Part shown: positions 32,499-39,905 of the stretch, in pieces
Position numbering within the stretch: position 1 is the first letter of the stretch
How the letters are laid out: the number at the start of each line of letters is the position of its first letter
Source: Prochlorococcus sp. AH-736-N03
GTDB lineage: Bacteria > Cyanobacteriota > Cyanobacteriia > PCC-6307 > Cyanobiaceae
Assembly: GCA_028140765.1 (NCBI GenBank)
Contig: JAOIOX010000006.1
Coordinates: forward strand, 1 to 41,163
Length of the DNA stretch: 41,163 nt
Direction: 5' to 3'
Notes under the pieces: generated by a model
Seen by the model: the letters and a program-made list of their open reading frames with translations, nothing else
Databases searched by the model: none
What the model was told of the DNA's origin: nothing
Position numbers and translations under genes: made by a program

Positions 32499-33356
32499 TT
32501 ATTTAATTTCAAGAGGTTTGATTTCCCAGGATAAAGTATTTTCTAAATTATTTTTTCCTATAAAGTTTCCTGTAATTACAGAGGTTAAATTAGATTTTGA
32601 AGAGGATACCAATGTTAAATATCTATCATCTATTAATCCTTTTCCGCTTGGATCAAAACCTCTCCAACCAGCACCTGGAATATATAATTCAGCCCAAGCG
32701 TGTAAATCCAACTCAGAGGGTAACGGATCTTCAAAATGATAACCACTTACAAACCTACTTGGGATACCTATAGACCTGCAAGCTTCAACCATTAGCATTG
32801 CTAAATCTCTGCATGAACCTATTCGTTCTCTAAGGGTTCTGCTAGCCGGCCATGCTGGACCAGTATGTCTTTTGGTATATTTGACCCGATCTTGAATGAT
32901 CTCTATTAACTGGTAGGTAAATGATAATGCGTTATTAATGCTTCCTGCTAAAGCTTCTTGGGCAAGTTCTACGGCAGAGGGATCGTGTTGTCCATTTGGC
33001 ATCCATCCCTCTAGTGCGCCTTGTAAATCTCTGTTAATAATACTTCTACAAAAAGGTAATGTTAAATCTCTATTTTTAACCCCATCAATAATGTTTGGAT
33101 GTTTAATAGTTTCAACTTCGCTAATTGATTCAATAATTAAATTATCTGTTAATCCATTGAATCTGATTCTATTAATCTCCTCTCCACTGGCTGCAAGTAG
33201 GGGATAAATAACTTCTGGTTCTGGGGTTATTTTTAATTCAAAATTCTTTAGCTTTTGGAATCCATTTGACCTTGGCTTTATACACAATCTATGCTCGCCT
33301 AATTGAACAGGGTCTTCGTATTTATATTCAAGTTTGTGAATGTATTTAATTCTCAT
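32499..33356 (-). CDS. Transglutaminase-like cysteine peptidase family protein
   Basis: 285-aa ORF; RERIGSCRDLAMLMVEACRSIGIPSRFVSGYHF...DLHAWAELYIPGAGWRGFDPS (Cys-His-Asp triad context). Confidence 0.92.
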   Translation of the reverse strand: MRIKYIHKLEYKYEDPVQLGEHRLCIKPRSNGFQKLKNFELKITPEPEVIYPLLAASGEEINRIRFNGLTDNLIIESISEVETIKHPNIIDGVKNRDLTLPFCRSIINRDLQGALEGWMPNGQHDPSAVELAQEALAGSINNALSFTYQLIEIIQDRVKYTKRHTGPAWPASRTLRERIGSCRDLAMLMVEACRSIGIPSRFVSGYHFEDPLPSELDLHAWAELYIPGAGWRGFDPSGKGLIDDRYLTLVSSSKSNLTSVITGNFIGKNNLENTLSWEIKPLEIK

Positions 33357-33367
33357 TAATAAACCTT

Positions 33368-34309
33368 TTAATTAATAAAATATTTTTCTTGAATGAGATC
33401 ATTTAGTTTATTCAAATCCATTTGCAATGAATCAATTGCTTCATGTAAACCATGATTGATTATATCTTCAATTCTGATATAACTCCACTTTGCTTTAAGC
33501 AAACCTCTCATGCATTCTAATTCTGAAGGATTTTCAGTAGATGGAGAAGTATCTATCGTTTTAAGTGTATTACTTATCCCGTCAAGACAGTATCTTACTG
33601 ATCTCGGGAAAATTGGATCAAGTAAAAGAAATCTTGCAACTGAATTAGGCTTTATAGAATTTTGTACAGCTTTCCTAAACATTTGATAGGCTCCAGCTGA
33701 ACGTAAAAGAGCAATCCATTGAAGCTCATCAAGAACTCCTCCAAGTTCATCTAAGCTGGGTAAGAGTAAATAATATTTAACATCTAAAATTCTCGATGTT
33801 TTGTCAGCTCTTTCGATTAATCTTCCAAGAATGCTGAATCTCCAGGCAAGATCTTTGCTTAGAGTTGCATCTGTAATTCCATAAAAAAGCTGACATTCCC
33901 TTCTTATTTCACTTAATTGTTCTTGTCTTGGTTTATTCCATATTGCCTCTCCTTCTTGCATATTCCAATATAAAATATTTATCTGTTCCCACATTTCGGT
34001 GGTCATGACATCTCTGATTTGTCGTGCATTTTCTCTTGCCATTTGAATGCAAGAAATTATACTGTTTGGGTTTAAACGATCTCTTATTAAAAAATTAATA
34101 ACGTCATCAGGTTTTTTCTCTGGGAATCTTTTATCAAAAGATTCTCTATCACTTGAAGCATCAATTAAGGGGAGCCAAGGTTCTGCACTTCCTGGCGGAC
34201 AATCTAATGACATTGCTTCACTAACTTCCACGAAACGAGATATGTTCTCTGCACGCTCTAAATAACGATTGATCCAATAAAGTGATTCTGCTACACGACT
34301 CAAAAGCAT
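33368..34309 (-). CDS. Alpha-E domain-containing protein (DUF403)
   Basis: 313-aa ORF; MLLSRVAESLYWINRYLERAENISRFVEV is the hallmark N-terminus. Confidence 0.92.
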   Translation of the reverse strand: MLLSRVAESLYWINRYLERAENISRFVEVSEAMSLDCPPGSAEPWLPLIDASSDRESFDKRFPEKKPDDVINFLIRDRLNPNSIISCIQMARENARQIRDVMTTEMWEQINILYWNMQEGEAIWNKPRQEQLSEIRRECQLFYGITDATLSKDLAWRFSILGRLIERADKTSRILDVKYYLLLPSLDELGGVLDELQWIALLRSAGAYQMFRKAVQNSIKPNSVARFLLLDPIFPRSVRYCLDGISNTLKTIDTSPSTENPSELECMRGLLKAKWSYIRIEDIINHGLHEAIDSLQMDLNKLNDLIQEKYFIN

Positions 34310-34310
34310 A

Positions 34311-35753
34311 TTATTTACCTACGACCCATGTATCTTTGCATCCTCCACCTTGAGAAGAATTGACGACTAATGAGCCTTTTTTTAATGCGACCCTCGTAAG
34401 CCCACCAGGGCTAACCCATGAATCTTTCCCTCTCAATATATACGGTCTTAAATCAACATGACATGGATATAATTCTCCATCGCATAACGATGGCACAGTA
34501 GATAATTCTAATGTTGGTTGTGCTATGAAATTTCTAGGATTTTTTTTAATTTTATTAGCGAATTCTTGTATCTCACTCGTCGTTGAGTGAGGGCCAATTA
34601 ACATTCCATAACCACCAGCTTCTGCGACAGACTTAACAACAAGTTTTGATAAATTTTCTAAAACATATTCTCGATCCTTTTGATAATGACAAATATAAGT
34701 TTCTACATTTTTAATAATAATTTCTTCATCAAGATAATATTTAATCATTTTTGGAACAAATGAATAAATCATTTTGTCATCTGCTATGCCAGTCCCAGGT
34801 GCATTTGCTAAAGCAACATGACCTGCCTTAAAAACATCAAGTAATCCGCTAACACCAAGGCAGGAATCTTTTCTGAAATTAAGTGGATCTAAGAAATCAT
34901 CATCAATTCGTCTGTAAATGACATCTACTCTTTTTAATCCAGAGGTAGTTTTTAAATATACATAATCATCATTACAAACCAAGTCATGACCCTGAACCAG
35001 TTGTATACCCATTTCTTGAGCTAAATAACTATGTTCAAAATAAGCACTATTAAAAATTCCTGGAGTTAGTAGAACTATCTTTGGTGTGTCAGTCCAAACG
35101 GCTAGTTCTTGAAGAGTTTTTAAAAGATATGATGGATATTCATCAATTGGTTTAACTATTCTTCCTGAGAAAAGATTAGGGAAAATATTCTTCATGACTA
35201 ATCTATTTTCTAAAAAATAAGCAACCCCAGAAGGGCACCTTAAATTATCTTCTAAAACATGCCAATCTCCTTTTCTATCTCTTATTAAATCAAGTCCTGA
35301 AATTTGACACCATTTATTTAGTGGAGGTTTGAAACCTATCATCTGAGGTCTCCAACCTTCTGAACTCTCTATTAATTCTCTTGGAATTATTCCATCATTG
35401 ATTATTTTTTGAGAATTATAAATATCATCTAGGAATAAATCAATTGCCTCAAGCCTTTGTTTTAGTCCTTTTTCTAAAGTTACCCAATCATCTTTACTAA
35501 TTATTCTAGGAAGTGGATCAAAAGGTAATATTCTCTCAGTACCTTTAAAACCAGTATCATTTAATCTAAAAGTTGCACCATGTCTTAGTAATAATTTTTT
35601 TGCGGCAGAATGATTCCTGTTTAATTCCTCAAGTCCCATATTATCTAAGGATGAAAGAAGTGGAATCAATATTTCTCTAGCAGAGTTAACATTATCCTTA
35701 AAGTATTCATCAAAACTATTTTTAGGCTGATAATTTGAAAACATATATTTCAT
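34311..35753 (-). CDS. Circularly permuted ATP-grasp protein (DUF404/DUF407)
   Basis: 480-aa ORF; RILPFDPLPRIISKDDW, HVLEDNLRCPSGVAYFLENR, VLLTPGIFNSAYFEHSYLAQEMGIQLVQGHDL, AQPTLELSTVP. Confidence 0.92.
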   Translation of the reverse strand: MKYMFSNYQPKNSFDEYFKDNVNSAREILIPLLSSLDNMGLEELNRNHSAAKKLLLRHGATFRLNDTGFKGTERILPFDPLPRIISKDDWVTLEKGLKQRLEAIDLFLDDIYNSQKIINDGIIPRELIESSEGWRPQMIGFKPPLNKWCQISGLDLIRDRKGDWHVLEDNLRCPSGVAYFLENRLVMKNIFPNLFSGRIVKPIDEYPSYLLKTLQELAVWTDTPKIVLLTPGIFNSAYFEHSYLAQEMGIQLVQGHDLVCNDDYVYLKTTSGLKRVDVIYRRIDDDFLDPLNFRKDSCLGVSGLLDVFKAGHVALANAPGTGIADDKMIYSFVPKMIKYYLDEEIIIKNVETYICHYQKDREYVLENLSKLVVKSVAEAGGYGMLIGPHSTTSEIQEFANKIKKNPRNFIAQPTLELSTVPSLCDGELYPCHVDLRPYILRGKDSWVSPGGLTRVALKKGSLVVNSSQGGGCKDTWVVGK

Positions 35754-35882
35754 CGTTTAGTAACTTTTACTTTAGCTTTATATCTTTATTCGTATTTATG
35801 GCTACCAAAAATAATATCTCTTGACTCGATCTATATCATTATTTTGATCATTGAAGTATATTTTTTTAAAAATCTAAAGTGC

Positions 35883-36119
35883 ATGAATTCTAGTAATTGG
35901 CAATTTGTTTTTTTTAGATATTTTGCAAGCTTTCTTTTTATCCTCTCTCACAGTTTGCTGGTTCTTGATCATCTACCAGTAGGGGCAGCACTTCATGGAC
36001 TTGGAGAAGTTTTTATTGCGCCTTGGGCTTTTAGGGAAAGAGCATGGGATCTTGTTGTAATTGCAGTTTTATTTTTCTTCTTCGATATCTGGGGACTGAT
36101 AAACACACCTTGGAATTAA
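35883..36119 (+). CDS. Hypothetical small membrane protein
   Basis: Within listed ORF 35844-36119; ATG at 35883 gives MNSSNWQFVFFRYFASFLFILSHSLLVLDHLPVGAALHGLGEVFIAPWAFRERAWD..., two TM segments. Confidence 0.6.
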   Translation: MNSSNWQFVFFRYFASFLFILSHSLLVLDHLPVGAALHGLGEVFIAPWAFRERAWDLVVIAVLFFFFDIWGLINTPWN

Positions 36120-36162
36120 CTGATATTATTTATTTAATAATTTTGGGAAAATCATATTAAAA

Positions 36163-36384
36163 ATGAGGTTTTATTTTTATCAAATTTATAAAATAATTTT
36201 TCTTTTATTACTTTCGAGTATTTCAAATTTATATGCACATGACTTATTTAATGGTGGTTGCAAAGAACATTGTGGGCAAAAAGTTAAAGTAACAACTAAT
36301 AAAAACAAATTAAAAAATATTGATGATCAAATAAATATTGAGATCAAAAATTCTTGTTTAAATAAATCACTATGTAGAGGTTGA
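36163..36384 (+). CDS. Hypothetical small exported Cys-containing protein
   Basis: 73-aa ORF; signal peptide IIFLLLLSSISNLYAHD, then GGCKEHCGQK and SCLNKSLCRG. Confidence 0.6.
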   Translation: MRFYFYQIYKIIFLLLLSSISNLYAHDLFNGGCKEHCGQKVKVTTNKNKLKNIDDQINIEIKNSCLNKSLCRG

Positions 36385-36408
36385 CCTCTCGAGATTTTTT
36401 AAATTGTT

Positions 36409-36684
36409 TTATAAAAGTGTTTCTTTGGTAATTATGATTGAAGTACTTTTTGCTTGATAATTTTTATTAGGAGGATTTATTTGATTTTTAATTAAAAAAA
36501 TAAAAGTATATATCAACGGTAAAAGTAATGATGATGCTGCAACTAAAGCAATTATCTGGTTCAACCTAATAAATGGTTTTTTTACAAGATCCTCTCCGCA
36601 TAAGCCACAAATCAAATTACCTTTTGAGGATTGTTTTTGAAATTGATATTTAGGATTGCAATATGGGCAATAATATCGAATCAT
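36409..36684 (-). CDS. Hypothetical zinc-ribbon plus TM protein
   Basis: 91-aa ORF; YYCPYCNPKYQ...LICGLCGEDL (two CX2C pairs) followed by a TM helix. Confidence 0.65.
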   Translation of the reverse strand: MIRYYCPYCNPKYQFQKQSSKGNLICGLCGEDLVKKPFIRLNQIIALVAASSLLLPLIYTFIFLIKNQINPPNKNYQAKSTSIIITKETLL

Positions 36685-36740
36685 TTTAAAATTTTATTGC
36701 TTTAATCATTATCTATAAAACAAGAATAAAGTCATCTTAT

Positions 36741-36768
36741 AAAAAAAAGAGGGCTTATTTAAGCCCTC
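36741..36768 (-). terminator. Rho-independent terminator on the minus strand
   Basis: Minus strand reads GAGGGCTT-AAAT-AAGCCCTC-TTTTTTTT: 8-bp GC-rich stem, 4-nt loop, T8. The + strand lacks a matching T tract. Confidence 0.85.
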
Positions 36769-37130
36769 CTTTATCTCTTACTTATATTTTTTACTGAAGT
36801 TAATAACGCACCTAAATCATGGATCCTTGTTGCTAACTTCTATTAAGCTAATGCTCACCAAAATTAACTAATTGTCTTTAACTGGGGCAAAAACTCTAGA
36901 ATTAAGCTTGTTTCTTAAAGGGCACCTAAACGATGCAGAAGAAGGAAGCTTAGACATTAATAAAAAATAATTGGAGCAGTTAATTAAATTAGTTCGGTTT
37001 ATTCCTAAATTTCAGGCAGGCTATCGATCATGTTGAAAGACCTCCTAGAACTCAACAATATAAAATTAGGAAAATATTTCTCTAAAGACAATCCGTTTTT
37101 ATACGCATTGCTTTTTAATTAAAAATGTCC
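36769..37130 (-). ncRNA. Candidate unannotated small transcript (sRNA or micro-protein mRNA) ending at the 36741-36768 terminator; 5' end unknown
   Basis: Strong minus-strand terminator with no >=60-aa minus ORF upstream until 37418; 45-nt stem-loop at 36796-36840 (GAAGTTA/TAACTTC plus inner AAC/GTT); 29-codon minus ORF at 36868-36957; TATAAA-like element at about 37100 (minus). Confidence 0.4.
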
Positions 37131-37243
37131 GAGAGTAGTAATCAATCGTGCTAATTTTTTTCAGATATTTTTAGTAAGTTTTGCTTATTTCCTTTGATAT
37201 TTAATTCGTCTATCTTAATTTTAAATAATTGAGGAAATCTTTT

Positions 37244-37399
37244 ATGGATCATTCGAAAGAAGTTAGTAAAACTGATAAATCAAATCCCATAGACGAATAT
37301 TTTCAATGTCTCTCATATTGCGATATTCACCCAAAAGGCATAGATAATGACTGTGAGGTTATTTGTATGGAAAGACATTTAAAAGCTAACTATTGGTAA
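37244..37399 (+). CDS. 51-aa protein with twin CX3C motif (not in the supplied ORF list)
   Basis: ATG at 37244 preceded by GAGG at 37231; MDHSKEVSKTDKSNPIDEYFQCLSYCDIHPKGIDNDCEVICMERHLKANYW; stop TAA 37397-37399. Confidence 0.75.
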   Translation: MDHSKEVSKTDKSNPIDEYFQCLSYCDIHPKGIDNDCEVICMERHLKANYW

Positions 37400-37417
37400 T
37401 TAATAAATTTCTCCTTT

Positions 37418-38491
37418 TTACTTAAATCCCTTTGAAAAAAGGTTAGTGCGAACTTTAAATTTCCATACATTTACAACACCTTTTGCATTGACTGCTGCAA
37501 GTGCACAATCATCAGGTCTCCAGGATATTGCCCCTACTAAATCTCCCGCGTATGCAGCTCCAACGGGATCTCCATTACCGTCATTTTTGAGGAAACTTGC
37601 GACAACAGAACCATCCCTAGATCCTGAGGCTACAAGCATACCTTTATTTGAAAAGGCTAGGCTCGAAATAGGTTCTGTATGGTGACATAGCTCTCCTGGC
37701 ATAGTCCCTTCTGGACCATTGCCTATAAAGCTCCATACTGTTATTCTTTCACTGCCGCTAGTCGCTAATAATTTTCCGCTGTCATCAAAAGAAAGGTGAC
37801 TTGGTTTTCCTGGGTATCCAGTCATTTCAGCATCCATCCCTGTTGATCTTCGCCAAAAATGAACGGAATTGTCTTGACTCCCACAGGCGACTATATCTCC
37901 ATCAGGGCTTAATTCCATAGAGACCAATGATCCTTGCCACTCCAGTTTTTGATTTGTTTTATTATTAACAATGTCAAAGAATGTCACTCTGCCGTAGCAT
38001 GCAGTTGCGAGCTCATTTTTATTTGACCATGTTATTGCACTTACTGTGCTTGGATGGTCTTCTGAGATCCATTTCTCTTCTCCTATTTCATTAAAAACAT
38101 ATACTTTTTTTGAGGAAGCTATCGCTAGAAATAAACCGTCATTAGACCACTTGAGATGTTCTACCCAACCCTTACCAAGATTAAGTGTTTTAATTACTTT
38201 GCCTTCGTGGCAATTGCAAATTTGAACATTTCCATCCTGACCTGATGTTGCAAAAATCTCACCCTCAGGATGAATGGCCATTGCTAGTAGACCACCGGAG
38301 TGTGTATTTTCTTTTTTCCAAATAATTTTTCCAGTATCTCCTTCGAACGAAAAAAGACCTCCTGCCACGTCGCCAACAATAAATTCTTTTCCTTTAAGAG
38401 CCCAGCCACATGCGATGGCGTAATCGTTAACTTCAGCAGTCCATCCTTCATGGAACATGCCTCTCGGGCTAAATGGTTCTATATCAGGCAT
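37418..38491 (-). CDS. WD40-repeat beta-propeller protein
   Basis: 357-aa ORF; repeated GHxxx..WD-like units (LAMAIHPEGEIFATSGQDGNVQIC, SLAFSNKGMLVASGSRDGSV). Confidence 0.88.
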   Translation of the reverse strand: MPDIEPFSPRGMFHEGWTAEVNDYAIACGWALKGKEFIVGDVAGGLFSFEGDTGKIIWKKENTHSGGLLAMAIHPEGEIFATSGQDGNVQICNCHEGKVIKTLNLGKGWVEHLKWSNDGLFLAIASSKKVYVFNEIGEEKWISEDHPSTVSAITWSNKNELATACYGRVTFFDIVNNKTNQKLEWQGSLVSMELSPDGDIVACGSQDNSVHFWRRSTGMDAEMTGYPGKPSHLSFDDSGKLLATSGSERITVWSFIGNGPEGTMPGELCHHTEPISSLAFSNKGMLVASGSRDGSVVASFLKNDGNGDPVGAAYAGDLVGAISWRPDDCALAAVNAKGVVNVWKFKVRTNLFSKGFK

Positions 38492-39828
38492 TTATCAAAG
38501 CCTTCTTGCATCTCTTTCTCATTTAAATTTCTACCGATAAAAACAAGTTGATTTCTACGAGGTTCGTTACCCCATTCTTTATCAGGTTGTGCCGTAAATA
38601 ACATGTGAACTCCCTGGAAAACTATTCTCCTTGGGTTACCTGAGTAACTTATGAAACCTTTGGTTCTGAATATATCCACTCCTTTTTCTGATAGAAGTCT
38701 TCCCATCCAAGTATTTAGTTTTTCTGGGTCAACATCTCCAAAACGTTCTATAGCAATTGAGCCTACTTCATCATCATGTTCGTGCTCTGCTTGCCAGAAT
38801 CTTTCAGTATTAAATGGAATCTCTTTATTTTCGTCACTTTTAATGACTTTCATATTAAATTCTTCAGCGGTGTGCTGTGTAAACAAACCTATTTTTGTTG
38901 GGCTTTCTATGTTCAGGATGAAGGATTTATTTCCTTTGTCCTCCAATTTGAGATTTATATGTTCTCCATATGGGATGGTATTTCCAGGAACTAAACTATT
39001 AGCTTTTTCTGCATAAAGTCTCACGGAGGATTCAGCACCATCTTTAAGTTCGTCTTCACTCTCTCCTTGGTTAGCGAGGGCTACCAAGGACATTTCTGGA
39101 TCGGGTCCTTCTTCTAGCGTTAATTCATATTTACCTGCATCAAGATCGTAAACGCCTGTCCATTCAAAAGGATATTCTGGTTCAAGGAATGTTGGCCTGC
39201 GTTTAAGGATCTGATCAAGATCAAATGCACTTAGATTTAAGACTGTTTCAATTGGTACTTTGGCATTCTCGGCTCTAATAATTCGGGTCATTCGGTTCAT
39301 ATCTCTCAATCTCGATTCAAGAGTATCTAGTGCATCATCAGAGACTAAATCAGTTTTATTAAGGACAAGAACATCTGCAAATGCCACTTGTTCTGAACTT
39401 TCATCACTCCTGCCTAACTGTTGATCAATATGAGCAGCATCAACTAAAGTCACTATTCCATCAAGAGTGAATTCAGAACTAATCTCTTCATCCATGAAAA
39501 ATGTCTGAGCAACTGGACCTGGATCCGCTAATCCTGTCGTTTCTACTAAAACATAGTCAAACTTATCTCTTCTTTTCATAAGGTTGCCAAGGACTCTTAT
39601 TAAATCACCGCGAACAGTGCAACAAATGCACCCGTTTGACATCTCAAATACTTCTTCATCGGCGTTAATTACGAGACCTTGATCTATACCTACTTCACCG
39701 TATTCATTCTCAATTACGGCTATTCTTTTCCCGTGCTCTTCACTTAAAATTCTATTAAGCAAAGTAGTCTTCCCTGAACCTAAGAATCCAGTGAGGATGG
39801 TTACGGGAACTTTATCTTTGATGCTCAT
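38479..39828 (-). CDS. CobW/P47K (COG0523) family GTPase, putative metallochaperone
   Basis: 449-aa ORF; VTILTGFLGSGKTTLLNRIL, NGCICCTVRGDL (CXCC), VLNKTDLV, C-terminal CobW_C domain. Confidence 0.92.
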   Translation of the reverse strand: MSIKDKVPVTILTGFLGSGKTTLLNRILSEEHGKRIAVIENEYGEVGIDQGLVINADEEVFEMSNGCICCTVRGDLIRVLGNLMKRRDKFDYVLVETTGLADPGPVAQTFFMDEEISSEFTLDGIVTLVDAAHIDQQLGRSDESSEQVAFADVLVLNKTDLVSDDALDTLESRLRDMNRMTRIIRAENAKVPIETVLNLSAFDLDQILKRRPTFLEPEYPFEWTGVYDLDAGKYELTLEEGPDPEMSLVALANQGESEDELKDGAESSVRLYAEKANSLVPGNTIPYGEHINLKLEDKGNKSFILNIESPTKIGLFTQHTAEEFNMKVIKSDENKEIPFNTERFWQAEHEHDDEVGSIAIERFGDVDPEKLNTWMGRLLSEKGVDIFRTKGFISYSGNPRRIVFQGVHMLFTAQPDKEWGNEPRRNQLVFIGRNLNEKEMQEGFDKCLI

Positions 39829-39905
39829 TTACTGATTTTTACTAAATAAACAATAGTTTAATAATAGTAATAATAAGAAATGAAAACCGTTTTTATTAGA
39901 AAAAT

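Noticed and set aside
36376-36400. AGAGG-TTGA-CCTCT hairpin followed by T6 at the end of ORF 36163-36384
   Set aside because: Only a 5-bp stem, with a 5-nt gap before the T run; too weak to call a terminator confidently
39829-39905. TTAATAATAGTAATAATAA between the CobW-type gene and the SBP gene, considered as a Zur-type operator
   Set aside because: It is a mirror-like AT repeat, not a clear inverted repeat matching a Zur box; AT-rich background makes this uninformative
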